DNA of 64,000 nt from Variovorax sp. RA8. GTDB taxonomy: Bacteria > Pseudomonadota > Gammaproteobacteria > Burkholderiales > Burkholderiaceae_C. How positions within the stretch are numbered: the first letter of the stretch is position 1; every line of letters begins with the position of its first letter. The notes beneath the pieces were generated by a model. That model made no database searches. It saw only the letters and a list, made by a program, of their open reading frames with translations, and had not been told where the DNA came from. The stretch lies in the NCBI RefSeq assembly GCF_901827175.1, contig NZ_LR594662.1, forward strand, positions 3,968,001 through 4,032,000, given 5' to 3'. The position numbers and the translations under genes are program-made. Positions 37,726 to 49,172 of this stretch are shown in pieces.

Positions 37726-38180
37726 CACGCCGTTCCGCTCCCAGGTCGAATAGCGCCGCAGCGCGTAGCGCGGAGGCTGGTCCAGCAAACACCGTCAACA
37801 GCCCCGTCAATCCACAGAAGTCGCGGCGCGGCCTGGACCGCATCTGGCACGCCACCCTCATCTCGCTCGATGGCTTCCGCGCCGCTTGGGGCGAGGCGGC
37901 CTTCCGCCAGGAGGTGCTGTGCGCCATCGTGATGGTGCCGGCCGCCTTCTGGGTCGGCCGGACCTGGGTCGAAACCGCATTGCTCGCGGCGGTGGTGATC
38001 CTGGTGATGATCGTCGAGCTGCTCAACACCGGAATCGAGGCGGCCATCGACCGCGTGGGCCCGGAATGGCACTCCTTCTCCAAGAACGCCAAGGACGTGG
38101 GCAGCGCCGCGGTGCTGCTGTCCATCCTCCTGTGTTGCGGCGTCTGGTTCGCGGCGTTGTGGCACCGCTTCTCCGGCTAG
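37722..38180 (+). CDS. dgkA: Diacylglycerol kinase DgkA
   Basis: 152 residues. After a ~45-residue basic, disordered extension comes the compact three-helix membrane kinase: 'ISLDGFRAAWGEAAFRQEVL' and the signature 'VELLNTGIEAAIDRVGPEWH' with 'SKNAKDVGSAAVLLSILL', where Glu/Asn/Glu bind Mg-ATP. Recycles diacylglycerol to phosphatidic acid. The ATG overlaps the RDD stop (ATGA). The N-terminal extension makes it longer than the ~120-residue E. coli enzyme; a downstream start is possible. Confidence 0.92.
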   Translation: MTRRSAPRSNSAAARSAEAGPANTVNSPVNPQKSRRGLDRIWHATLISLDGFRAAWGEAAFRQEVLCAIVMVPAAFWVGRTWVETALLAAVVILVMIVELLNTGIEAAIDRVGPEWHSFSKNAKDVGSAAVLLSILLCCGVWFAALWHRFSG

Positions 38181-38237
38181 CGCGACGAGTCCCCTCGATG
38201 CAAGCCGCGCGTCATTCGATGGCGGCATGATCGGGGG

Positions 38238-38824
38238 ATGACCCCTTCTTTTTCGATTTGCGTGTATTGCGGTTCGCGCCCCGGCGAGCGGCAGGAATTC
38301 TCGGCCGCGGCCCGGTCGGTCGGCCGCTGGATCGGCGAACGCGGCGGGCAGCTGGTCTACGGTGGCGGCCGCACTGGCCTGATGGGCGTGGTGGCGGAAG
38401 CGACGCGCACCAGCGGCGGACGCGTGGTCGGCATCATCCCAAAGGCCCTGGTCGACAAGGAACTCGCCAACCCCCTGTGCGACGAGCTGCACGTGGTCGA
38501 CACCATGCATGAGCGCAAGGCCATGATGGGGGAGCGTGCCGATGCCTTCGTCGCCCTGCCGGGCGGCATCGGCACCTTCGAGGAACTGTTCGAGATCTGG
38601 ACCTGGCGCCAGCTCGGCTATCACGACAAGCCGGTCGGCATCCTCGATGTGGCGGGCTACTACAGCGGCCTGATCGACTTCCTGGCCCACAGCGTGCGAG
38701 AGGGCTTCATGGGCGAATGGCAGATGGGACTGATTCGTTCGGGCAATGACGCCGCCGCCCTGCTCGACGCGCTGCTCGAGGAGGCGGGCCGCCACCCGCG
38801 CGGAGACAAACTCGCCGAGGTGCT

Positions 38825-38828
<4 letters not shown>
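38238..38828 (+). CDS. LOG family protein (TIGR00730), nucleotide 5'-monophosphate phosphoribohydrolase
   Basis: 196 residues. Rossmann-like start 'SICVYCGSRPGERQEF', 'GGQLVYGGGRTGLMGVVAEA', and the diagnostic 'HERKAMMGERADAFVALPGG' with 'PGGIGTFEELFEIWTWRQLG', i.e. the PGGxGTxxE motif. Family members release ribose 5-phosphate from (cytokinin) nucleoside monophosphates; in bacteria the true substrate is often AMP or a modified nucleotide. GGGGG lies just before the ATG. Confidence 0.93.
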
Positions 38829-39285
<457 letters not shown>

Positions 39286-39437
39286 CTACCCGGATGCCCA
39301 CGATGCCTTCGTCGTCCTGCATGTAGCGTGCCAGGGTCGCGCGAGTCGAAAAGATTATGTCATTCGCCTCCTGCGCCGAAGGCTTGGGAAGGGCGTCGCG
39401 CGCGCACCATCGCGGGGGCTGCTACGCTCGGCAGGCC

Positions 39438-40376
39438 ATGCGCTCTGGTTCCTCCCCCACCGGCCTCTTCTCCTCGTTCCTCCCCTGGCTCCACAACCAA
39501 GCCTATGTGCTGCTGGTGTTCACCACGCTGATCTGGGGCGCGAACGCCGTGGCCGCCCGGCTGGCGGTGGGCGAGGTCTCGCCGATGATGCTGACCTTCT
39601 CGCGCTGGATCGTCTGCTGCCTGGCGCTGGGCCTGTGCGCGCGCCGGCAGATCGCCCTGCACTGGCGCAGCCTGCTGCCCTCCTGGCGCTTCATCACGGT
39701 GATGGGCACGTTGGGCTTCACCGGCTTCAACGCCCTGTTCTATGCCGCGGCGCATCACACGACGGCCATCAACATCGCGATCATCCAAGGCACCATTCCA
39801 GTGCTGGTGCTGCTGGGGAGCCTGCTCTTCTTTCGCACCCGCGTGGGCGGACTGCAACTGGTGGGCGTGGCGCTCACGCTCGCCGGCATCGTCGTGGTGG
39901 CCTCGGGCGGCCATCCTGCGCTTCTGGCCGAGCTCGGCTTCAACATCGGCGACGTCTGGATGATCGTGGCCAGCATGCTCTACGCCGCCTATGCGCTGGG
40001 CCTGCGCCGGCGGCCTGACGTGCCGGCCATCGTCTTCTTCGCGGCGACCGCGGCTGTGGCCTGCCTGGTGTCGGTGCCACTCCTCGTGGCGGAAATCGCC
40101 ATGGGCGATTTCTTCGTGCCCACGCCCACGGGCTGGGCGCTTGTGCTGTTCGTCGGGCTGCTGCCCTCCTTCGCCTCGCAGGTCACCTTCATCCACGCCG
40201 TGGGGCTGATCGGTCCGGCGCGCGCGGGTGTCTTCCTCAATCTGGTGCCGATCTTCGGGCCGCTGCTCGCGGTGCTCGTGCTCGGCGAGCCGCTGTCGCT
40301 CTACCATGCGGTAGCGCTGGCCCTGGTGCTGGGCGGCATCTACATCGCCGAGACCAGCGGCCCGCGAGGCCGCTGA
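39438..40376 (+). CDS. DMT-superfamily transporter (EamA)
   Basis: 312 residues with ten hydrophobic helices in two EamA repeats. Repeat 1 has 'LVFTTLIWGANAVAARLAVG' and 'NIAIIQGTIPVLVLLGSLLF'; repeat 2 has 'IVASMLYAAYALGLRRRP' and 'GVFLNLVPIFGPLLAVLVLG'. Probable inner-membrane exporter of a metabolite or drug; substrate unknown. The ATG at 39438 is preferred over in-frame upstream codons, since hydrophobic and family-like sequence begins after it. Confidence 0.9.
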   Translation: MRSGSSPTGLFSSFLPWLHNQAYVLLVFTTLIWGANAVAARLAVGEVSPMMLTFSRWIVCCLALGLCARRQIALHWRSLLPSWRFITVMGTLGFTGFNALFYAAAHHTTAINIAIIQGTIPVLVLLGSLLFFRTRVGGLQLVGVALTLAGIVVVASGGHPALLAELGFNIGDVWMIVASMLYAAYALGLRRRPDVPAIVFFAATAAVACLVSVPLLVAEIAMGDFFVPTPTGWALVLFVGLLPSFASQVTFIHAVGLIGPARAGVFLNLVPIFGPLLAVLVLGEPLSLYHAVALALVLGGIYIAETSGPRGR

Positions 40377-40386
40377 TGGGAAGCCC

Positions 40387-41535
40387 TTGACCGACTTCGT
40401 CGTCCGCATCCATGGCGCCGTCTCCGAGATCGACGCCGCCGCCTGGGACAGCCTGCTGGCCACGCAGCGCGCGCCCTCCCCCTTCATGCGCCACGCCTAC
40501 CTGGCAGCCCTGGAGCAGAGCGACAGCGCCTCGCCCGAGAGCGGCTGGGCGCCGCGCTTCCTGACGGTGTGGCGCGGCCGCGAGCTGGCCGCGGCCTGCC
40601 CGATGTACCTCAAGGGCCACTCCTACGGCGAATACGTGTTCGACTGGGCCTGGGCCAACGCCTACCAGCAGCACGGGCTGGCGTACTACCCGAAGGCCGT
40701 GGTGGCGGTGCCCTTCACCCCGGTGCCGGGAACGCGCCTGCTGGCGCAGGACGACGCCAGCCGCGCCTTGCTGGTGCAGGCGCTGCTTGCCTGGTGCAAG
40801 GAGGAAGAACTTTCCTCGCTCCACCTGCTCTTCGGCGCCGACGAGGACATCGAGGCCTGCGCCGATGCCGGCCTGATGCTGCGGCACACCGTCCAGTTCC
40901 ACTGGAAGAACGCGCAATGGAAGGACTTCGACGCCTTCCTCGCCAGCCTCTCCCACGACAAGCGCAAGAAGATCCGCCAGGAGCGCCGCAAGGTGCACGA
41001 CGCCGGCGTGCGCTTTCGCTGGTCGCGCGGCGCCGATATCCGCGAAGCCGACTGGGACTTCTTCTACCGTTGCTACGCCCGCACCTACCGCGAGCACGGC
41101 AACCCGCCCTATCTGAAGCCCCAATTCTTCGGACGCATGGCCGAGGACATGCCCGAGGCCTGGCTGCTGTTCATCGCGGAGCGCAGCGGCAAGCCCATCG
41201 CCAGCAGCCTGATCGCCCTGTCCGCCGATGCCTCGGTCGCCTACGGCCGCTACTGGGGCGCGCTCGAACGCGTGGACTGCCTGCACTTCGAGGCCTGCTA
41301 CTACCAGCCGCTCGCCTGGTGCATCGAGCACGGCGTGCAGCGCTTCGAGGGCGGCGCGCAGGGCGAGCACAAGATGGCGCGCGCACTCATGCCGGTGAAG
41401 ACTACCAGCGCCCACTGGCTGGCCCATCCCGCCTTCGCCGACGCGGTGGAGCGCTTTCTCGATCGCGAGGACGAAGGCATCGCGAACTACCTCGACCACC
41501 TGGGGGAGCGCAGCCCCTTCCGGCAAGCAGGATAA
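40387..41535 (+). CDS. FemAB-like / DUF482 acyltransferase
   Basis: 382 residues from a TTG start with GGGAAG upstream. Family features are 'SPFMRHAYLAALEQSDSASP' near the N-terminus, 'YVFDWAWANAYQQHGLAYYP', 'LSHDKRKKIRQERRKVHDAG' and 'FEGGAQGEHKMARALMPVKT', as in the DUF482/FemAB-like peptidogalycan-type N-acyltransferases (GNAT fold duplicated). It follows the exporter gene by 10 bp, so they may work together. The substrate is unknown. Confidence 0.88.
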   Translation: MTDFVVRIHGAVSEIDAAAWDSLLATQRAPSPFMRHAYLAALEQSDSASPESGWAPRFLTVWRGRELAAACPMYLKGHSYGEYVFDWAWANAYQQHGLAYYPKAVVAVPFTPVPGTRLLAQDDASRALLVQALLAWCKEEELSSLHLLFGADEDIEACADAGLMLRHTVQFHWKNAQWKDFDAFLASLSHDKRKKIRQERRKVHDAGVRFRWSRGADIREADWDFFYRCYARTYREHGNPPYLKPQFFGRMAEDMPEAWLLFIAERSGKPIASSLIALSADASVAYGRYWGALERVDCLHFEACYYQPLAWCIEHGVQRFEGGAQGEHKMARALMPVKTTSAHWLAHPAFADAVERFLDREDEGIANYLDHLGERSPFRQAG

Positions 41536-41599
41536 GCGGCTCGCTCAAGGGCTCAGCTACGCTTGCTGCGTCCGACACCCGTCACTTCCGGAGACAAGC

Positions 41600-42373
41600 T
41601 TGCAACCCGTCCTGCAAAACTTCGACCTCAGTGGGCGCACCGCGCTCATCACCGGCTCCAGCGCCGGCATCGGCTACGCGCTGGCGCGCGGGCTCGCCGG
41701 CGCGGGTGCGCGCATCGTCCTCAACGCACGCAACACCGACAAGCTCGAGCAGGCCGCCGCTCGGCTGCGCGATGAAGGCGCCACGGTCTCTACCGCGCCC
41801 TTCGACGTGACCTCCGGCGAGGCGGTGAATGCAGCCATCGCCCGCATCGAGGCGGAGATCGGCGCTATCGACATCCTGGTCAACAACGCCGGCATGCAGC
41901 GCCGCGCGCCGCTCGACCAGTTCGAGGAAGCGCAGTGGCACGAGCTGATGAAGACCAACCTCGACAGCGTGTTCCTGGTCGGCAAGGCCGTGGCAAAGTA
42001 CATGATCCTTCGCGGGCGCGGCAAGATCGTCAACGTCTGCTCGGTCCAGAGCGAGCTGGGGCGCCCGGGCATCGCGCCCTACACCGCCAGCAAGGGCGCG
42101 GTGAAGATGCTGACCAAGGGCATGGCCATCGACTGGGGCCCGCACGGCATCCAGGTCAACGGCCTTGGCCCGGGCTACTTCAAGACCGAGCTGACCGATG
42201 CGCTCGTGAACAACCCCGAGTTCACGTCCTGGCTGGTGGGGCGCACGCCGTCGCGCCGGTGGGGCGATGTGCAAGACCTGGTGGGCGCGGCCGTGTTCCT
42301 CACCAGCGATGCCTCCAACTTCGTCAACGGCCACATCCTCTACGTGGACGGCGGCGTGACCGCCACCCTTTAA
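41600..42373 (+). CDS. SDR-family dehydrogenase, probable gluconate 5-dehydrogenase (IdnO-like)
   Basis: 257 residues from a TTG start with GGAG upstream. Classical SDR: cofactor motif 'ALITGSSAGIGYALARGLAG', 'LVNNAGMQRRAPLDQFEE', catalytic Ser in 'NVCSVQSELGRPG', and YxxxK in 'APYTASKGAVKMLTKGMA'. The pairing with the idonate dehydrogenase 21 bp downstream supports reduction of 5-keto-gluconate to gluconate in L-idonate use. No kinase or transporter of that pathway is present nearby. Confidence 0.85.
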   Translation: MQPVLQNFDLSGRTALITGSSAGIGYALARGLAGAGARIVLNARNTDKLEQAAARLRDEGATVSTAPFDVTSGEAVNAAIARIEAEIGAIDILVNNAGMQRRAPLDQFEEAQWHELMKTNLDSVFLVGKAVAKYMILRGRGKIVNVCSVQSELGRPGIAPYTASKGAVKMLTKGMAIDWGPHGIQVNGLGPGYFKTELTDALVNNPEFTSWLVGRTPSRRWGDVQDLVGAAVFLTSDASNFVNGHILYVDGGVTATL

Positions 42374-42394
42374 GCCCGCCCCAAGGAGGCCATC

Positions 42395-43429
42395 ATGGAA
42401 GCACTCGTCATCCACGCCCCCGGCGACCTGCGCATCGAGAACGTCCCCACGCCCGAGCTCGGCCCCGGCCAGCTGCGCGTGCGCGTGCGCTGCGGCGGCA
42501 TCTGCGGCTCCGATCTGCACTACTACCAGCACGGCGGCTTCGGCATCGTGCGAATCAAGGAGCCCATGGTGCTGGGCCACGAGGTAGCCGGCATGATCGA
42601 GGCCGTGGGTGCGGGCGCGGGCGGCTTCGCGCCCGGCGAGCGCGTCGCCATCAGCCCGAGCCGACCCTGCGGCCTGTGCCGCTACTGCCAGCAGGGCCTG
42701 CAGAACCATTGCCTGGACATGCGCTACTACGGCAGCGCGATGCGCACGCCCCATGTGCAGGGCGCCTTCCGCCAGGAGATCGTGGTGGAGCACTGGCAGG
42801 CGCATCGCCTGGCCGAGAGCGTGAGCGACGGTGAAGGCTCGATGGCCGAGCCGCTCTCGGTGGCGCTGCACGCGGTGCGCCGCGCGGGGTCGCTGCTGGG
42901 CAAGAGCGTGCTGGTCACGGGCTGCGGCCCGATCGGCGCACTGGCCATCATTGCGGCGCGGCGCGCGGGGGCCACGCACATCGTGGCCACCGATGTCGGT
43001 TCGCACACGCTGGGCAAGGCATTGAAGGTGGGCGCCGACGAGGTCGTGAACGTGGCGGAAGAGCCCGAGGGGCTGGCGCGCTTCACGGCCGACAAGGGCC
43101 AGTTCGACGTGCTGTTCGAGGCCAGCGGCAATCAGCGCGCACTGGTCGGCGCCTTCGAGGCGCTGCGGCCGCGCGGGATCGTCGTGCAGCTGGGGCTGGG
43201 CGGCGAGATGACGCTGCCCATCAACACCATCGTGGCCAAGGAGTTCGACCTGCGCGGTGCCTTCCGCTTCCACGAGGAGTTCGCGGTCGCGGTGGAGCTG
43301 CTCAACAAAGGGCTGGTGGACGTGAAGCCGCTGATCTCGGCCACGCTGTCCTACCGCGATTCGGCGCGCGCCTTCGCGCTCGCCGCCGACCGCTCGCAGG
43401 CCATGAAGGTGCTGCTCAACTTCGACTGA
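42395..43429 (+). CDS. L-idonate 5-dehydrogenase-like zinc alcohol dehydrogenase
   Basis: 344 residues of the medium-chain dehydrogenase family. Catalytic zinc ligands lie in 'CGGICGSDLHYYQHGGFG' and 'MVLGHEVAGMIEAVGAG'. Structural zinc Cys residues are in 'RPCGLCRYCQQGLQNHC'. The Rossmann motif is 'VLVTGCGPIGALAIIAARRA'. The 'HYYQHGGFGIVRIKEPMVLG' region is typical of L-idonate 5-dehydrogenases. AGGAGG is upstream. It forms a two-gene unit with the SDR enzyme. Confidence 0.88.
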   Translation: MEALVIHAPGDLRIENVPTPELGPGQLRVRVRCGGICGSDLHYYQHGGFGIVRIKEPMVLGHEVAGMIEAVGAGAGGFAPGERVAISPSRPCGLCRYCQQGLQNHCLDMRYYGSAMRTPHVQGAFRQEIVVEHWQAHRLAESVSDGEGSMAEPLSVALHAVRRAGSLLGKSVLVTGCGPIGALAIIAARRAGATHIVATDVGSHTLGKALKVGADEVVNVAEEPEGLARFTADKGQFDVLFEASGNQRALVGAFEALRPRGIVVQLGLGGEMTLPINTIVAKEFDLRGAFRFHEEFAVAVELLNKGLVDVKPLISATLSYRDSARAFALAADRSQAMKVLLNFD

Positions 43430-43445
43430 GGTCGAAGGAGGCGCG

Positions 43446-43976
43446 TCAACCCTTCTTGTAGTTCGCGATACCGTCCACGATTTCCTTCTTGGCAGCGTCG
43501 ATCCCTTCCCAGCCCAGCACCTTCACCCACTTGCCCTGCTCCAGGTCCTTGTAGTGCTCGAAGAAGTGCGTGATGGCCTTCAGGCGCATCGGGTTCACGT
43601 CCTCGACCTTCTTCCAGTGGCTGTAGATGGGCAGCACCTTGTCGGTGGGCACGGCCAGCACCTTGCCGTCGACGCCGGCCTCGTCTTCCATCATCAGGAT
43701 GCCGATCGGTCGGCACGGCACCACCACGCCGGGCACCAGCGCCCAGGGTGTGATGACCAGCACGTCGACCGGATCGCCGTCGCCCGAAAGCGTCTGCGGC
43801 ACGTAGCCGTAGTTGGTCGGGTAGTGCATCGCCGTCGTCATGAAGCGGTCGACGAAGATCGCGCCCGACTCCTTGTCGACCTCGTACTTGATCGGATCGG
43901 CGTTCATCGGGATCTCGATGATGACGTTGAACGCTTCGGGGGCATCTTTGCCGGGGGAAACTTGGCCGAGGGACAT
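43446..43976 (-). CDS. ppa: Inorganic pyrophosphatase (soluble, family I)
   Basis: 176 residues. Core '[20 protein letters not shown]', '[15 protein letters not shown]', the Mg-binding '[13 protein letters not shown]' with the Asp triad, and '[20 protein letters not shown]'. Hydrolyses PPi from biosynthesis. The start at 43976 ([16 protein letters not shown]) is the family N-terminus. The divergent neighbour, 253 bp away, is a membrane pyrophosphatase, so both PPi-consuming systems share one intergenic control region. Confidence 0.96.
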   Translation of the reverse strand: MSLGQVSPGKDAPEAFNVIIEIPMNADPIKYEVDKESGAIFVDRFMTTAMHYPTNYGYVPQTLSGDGDPVDVLVITPWALVPGVVVPCRPIGILMMEDEAGVDGKVLAVPTDKVLPIYSHWKKVEDVNPMRLKAITHFFEHYKDLEQGKWVKVLGWEGIDAAKKEIVDGIANYKKG

Positions 43977-44229
43977 AGGGCTGTCTTGTAGTGGATAAGT
44001 GTTAGAGGGATTCGGACAAACCCGAAGTTTACTTTCCGTGTCACGGGCCGGTCGCACCAAACGAGACTTTTGCCTGTAAATTGCCCCCGTTGGCCAATCG
44101 GCCCCGCCTTTCCAGGCATCGGGGCTTCGAGGAAGCAACGCGGCGGAAGCACTGACCCGTACGCGTTGCGCACAGGGGGTTGGTGCTTTCGTCTCCACAA
44201 GTCACAACGAACGAATGGAGAAGCAAGGC

Positions 44230-46725
<2,496 letters not shown>

Positions 46726-46738
46726 GTGTGGCGGCGCG

Positions 46739-46759
46739 TCGGCGGCGACTGGCCGCCGA
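46739..46759 (+). terminator. Hairpin after hppA
   Basis: TCGGCGGC - GACTG - GCCGCCGA, an 8-bp perfect stem 14 bp after the hppA stop, followed by three tandem GCGCTCA-like heptamers. There is no T-run, so it is a moderate candidate. Confidence 0.4.
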
Positions 46760-46838
46760 TGCGCTCAGCGCTCAGCGCTCAGAAGGTGTGAATGAATCCG
46801 GCGTGTCCGAGCAGACTGCCCAGGCGCGCCCGATCGAC

Positions 46839-47402
46839 TCAGTTCAGGCCGTGGGCCGGCAGTGCCCCTTGCTCGGTGCGCAGCGGCACGCCCTGGAGCG
46901 TGTCGAAGTCGGACGGCGACTCCGGCGGACGCGTCTCTTCCATCTCGTGCAGCGAGGCGACCCAGCGGCCGGCCGCGGAGTTGGCCGGCTCGTCATTGGT
47001 GAAGACGCCGTCGCGGATATAGAAAGTCTCGCCGGCAGGCCGCTCGGTGTGCAATTCGATGAGGCGCGCAATCGGGAAGGTGTAGGTGACCAGCTTCTCC
47101 TTGGTCTTGCGATCCTTGCCGCCGCAATTGAAGAAGCCCTCGGCGGCAATGACGATGCAAGAGCCGTCGACCTCCGCCTCCGTTTCGCCGCCGAGGCGCC
47201 ACACGGCGGTGGGCAGCCGCACGCGCACCTTGTCGATGACCAGGTCGCGCTGCCGGTTGAGGGCCGTGAGCGGCGGGACCAGCGAACGCAATTGCCGCAG
47301 GCGCTCGGCGAAGTTGTCGTCAATGGTGAACTCCACGTGGTGCGTGGCGCCACCCGAGCGCTTGACAACCTGCATGACGACATGACGGGCAGGCCGGCTC
47401 AT
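46839..47402 (-). CDS. Conserved-looking hypothetical protein (187 aa)
   Basis: A balanced, soluble protein: 'HVVMQVVKRSGGATHHVEFT', 'IDDNFAERLRQLRSLVPPLT', 'DKVRVRLPTAVWRLGGETEA', 'FFNCGGKDRKTKEKLVTYTF' and 'RPAGETFYIRDGVFTNDEPA'. Composition favours this frame over a shifted Arg/Ser-rich one overlapping it. No signal peptide, membrane span or known motif. The 24-bp perfect palindrome at 47501-47524 lies about 100 bp upstream of its start and may control it. Confidence 0.7.
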   Translation of the reverse strand: MSRPARHVVMQVVKRSGGATHHVEFTIDDNFAERLRQLRSLVPPLTALNRQRDLVIDKVRVRLPTAVWRLGGETEAEVDGSCIVIAAEGFFNCGGKDRKTKEKLVTYTFPIARLIELHTERPAGETFYIRDGVFTNDEPANSAAGRWVASLHEMEETRPPESPSDFDTLQGVPLRTEQGALPAHGLN

Positions 47403-47670
47403 CGCAGACCGCCCTTCCCGTCGTCATGGACGCGCCGCAACCAATAGCAGTAAATGGTTTTAAGCGAATTCATTTATCGACCGTGAATTGGAACTTTAGC
47501 ATTGATGCAAATATTTGCATCAATTGTTTCCAACTGTAGATCGAATCTGGCGCTTTTGGTAGTCGGTTTACAGAGCCAGTGAATAGCTCAACAACAGCTC
47601 GAAAACGTCGCGAGCCGAAGAGGGCTGAGCACACGAAGCGCCCGGCACGGCGTACCCCTTGGGGAGCGAC
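47403..47670. other. AT-rich intergenic region with palindromic operator
   Basis: 268 bp with no gene. The middle (about 47440-47560) is much more AT-rich than the rest of the window. It contains the palindrome at 47501-47524. Confidence 0.6.
47501..47524. promoter_or_regulatory. 24-bp perfect palindrome, probable operator
   Basis: Arms ATTGATGCAAAT / ATTTGCATCAAT meet without spacer. Outer flanks TTGGAA (47488-47493) and TTCCAA (about 47529-47534) extend the dyad imperfectly. There is no T-run, so a dimeric repressor/activator site is more likely than a terminator. Confidence 0.55.
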
Positions 47671-47910
47671 TTACGCCGCTGCCGACTCTGCCTCGTCCAG
47701 CGCCTTGCAGGAAGGTGCGCAGACCGTTTGCGACTTGCCCAGGAACTGGCGCGTGCGCATTTGCGAGCGCACGCGGTGCTTGCCGCACAAGAAGCAGGAC
47801 ATGGTCGCGCCGCTGAACGAGGCCGACGCCCGGAAGGGAGACCCGGAGGCCTTGGCCTTGTAGCGCAGGCCATCGGCGACGATGGCGGTCTTGACGTCAG
47901 CCTTGGCCAT
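47671..47910 (-). CDS. Small cysteine-containing protein (79 aa)
   Basis: The ATG at 47910 falls inside the end of the preceding gene (14-bp overlap), indicating coupled translation. It has two Cys pairs, 'MSCFLCGKHR' and 'TVCAPSCKALD', separated by a basic 'RVRSQMRTRQFLGKSQ', resembling a small zinc-ribbon. N-terminal 'MAKADVKTAIVADGLRYKAK'. Last gene of the minus-strand run starting at 53614. Function unknown; the basic segment and zinc-like fold would allow nucleic-acid binding. Confidence 0.7.
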   Translation of the reverse strand: MAKADVKTAIVADGLRYKAKASGSPFRASASFSGATMSCFLCGKHRVRSQMRTRQFLGKSQTVCAPSCKALDEAESAAA

Positions 47911-48250
47911 GGGTGGCGTCCGGCTCGGCACGGCGCATGATGCGCTGGATCGCATCCTTGGCCGCCAGCTCAGCGGCGAGCGAGGCGTCCAGGCCGGAGC
48001 GGCACAGGCCGGCATGCTGGTAGTTGAGGTTCTCGTACACCTCGGCCGCGGCAGGATAGGCGTCCAGCAGCTTGCCCAGCCCATCGCCGGGAGCGACGTC
48101 GCGGAACTCGTCAACCAGGTGCATCACGACCGAGCGGTACTGCTCTGCGCCCACTGGCACGGGGCTGTGCTCGAGCCGCTCGAGGAGCTGGGCCAGCACA
48201 TGCGTCACCGCCAGGTCGGTCTTGGGCGCCGGGGAGTGGGTAGCGTTCAT
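47897..48250 (-). CDS. Hypothetical helical protein (117 aa)
   Basis: A soluble all-helical prediction: 'LAVTHVLAQLLERLEHSPVP', 'AEQYRSVVMHLVDEFRDVAP', 'LLDAYPAAAEVYENLNYQHA' and 'LAAELAAKDAIQRIMRRAEP'. The start at 48250 is one of three closely spaced in-frame starts; none has a clear ribosome site. It follows the DUF6999-like gene by 28 bp and overlaps the next small gene. No family recognised. Confidence 0.65.
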   Translation of the reverse strand: MNATHSPAPKTDLAVTHVLAQLLERLEHSPVPVGAEQYRSVVMHLVDEFRDVAPGDGLGKLLDAYPAAAEVYENLNYQHAGLCRSGLDASLAAELAAKDAIQRIMRRAEPDATHGQG

Positions 48251-48278
48251 GCAAGGCATTTGGGGCAACGATACAGGA

Positions 48279-49172
48279 TTACAAGTGCCCGGCCGCGGCG
48301 CCGGCCCCCTGCGAGGCGCGGTATTTCACCAGCAGGCTGTGCAGCATCTCGGTCGAAAGGCCATGGATCACCAGCCGGTGCCCTGCCCGCAGCGTCGACA
48401 GCGGCACCAGCGGATGCTTGTTGTTCACCAGGATCAGGTGCTCGGGCGCGTCCAGCAGCGTGGCGGCGTAGATGCCGATGGTCTCGTCCAACTGCAGCGA
48501 ATTGGCGGCGCGCCAGAAGTCGTTGTCGGTCAGCATCAACTGGTACAGCGGCGTGAACAGCTCGATCGCGCTTTGGAGGTCCAGGAAGTTGAGCCGCCCG
48601 CGCGGCATGTCCGCCAGCCGCGGCCCGGGCTCGCGGATCATCGAGAAATCGACCTTCTGCGCCTTCCCGAGCTCGAGCCCCCGCGCGCGCAACGCCTCGT
48701 TGAGGCGGATCACGAAATTGAAGAGGTTCAGGTCGTGCTTCAAGAACATGTCGTCCTTCAGCGCGTCGAGATCGGCCGGCTCCAGGGGCGAGGTCTCGAC
48801 CGGCACCGGCGAATTGGCGCCGATGAAGGCCAGCACCTGCGAGCCCAGGTGGAAATGACGCAGGATCAGCCAGTTGGCCTCGGGCGAGACGAAGCGCTTC
48901 AAGCCCCAGGCCAGCATGCGGTGCAAGAGCCGCGAATGCGCCCAGTTGCGCGGCACGAAGACCTTGAAGACCTGGAACAGCACGATGGCCGTGCGCGCCA
49001 GCGGCCGCAGGAAGGGCAGCAGGTACTGCCGCGAGCCGGAGCTCGAGTCGGCCAGCCAGGCCGCCTTCACCGGATCGGGCAGCGGCGTGCTCTGGTCGAG
49101 GTAGAGGGCCAGCCAGGGGCTGGGGTCGCGCGGGTCGTACTCCTGCGTGAGGAAATCGGGGGTGGCCTTCAT
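48279..49172 (-). CDS. Uncharacterised protein of the desaturase/KASIII operon (297 aa, possibly DUF6999)
   Basis: Soluble or peripheral protein: 'SPWLALYLDQSTPLPDPVKA', a hydrophobic helical patch 'PLARTAIVLFQVFKVFVPRN', 'LLHRMLAWGLKRFVSPEANW', 'DMFLKHDLNLFNFVIRLNEA', 'ETIGIYAATLLDAPEHLILV' and 'GLSTEMLHSLLVKYRAS'. The ATG overlaps the stop of the KASIII fusion (49169-49172), so it is translationally coupled to it and probably works in the same pathway, perhaps as an accessory or carrier-binding protein. I recall the family only as a domain of unknown function; no catalytic motif is evident. Confidence 0.75.
   Translation of the reverse strand: MKATPDFLTQEYDPRDPSPWLALYLDQSTPLPDPVKAAWLADSSSGSRQYLLPFLRPLARTAIVLFQVFKVFVPRNWAHSRLLHRMLAWGLKRFVSPEANWLILRHFHLGSQVLAFIGANSPVPVETSPLEPADLDALKDDMFLKHDLNLFNFVIRLNEALRARGLELGKAQKVDFSMIREPGPRLADMPRGRLNFLDLQSAIELFTPLYQLMLTDNDFWRAANSLQLDETIGIYAATLLDAPEHLILVNNKHPLVPLSTLRAGHRLVIHGLSTEMLHSLLVKYRASQGAGAAAGHL

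Noticed and set aside
46844..47383. Alternative Ser/Arg-rich frame overlapping the 187-residue hypothetical protein
   Set aside because: The shifted frame has the biased composition of a shadow; the 46839-47402 frame has balanced coding character.
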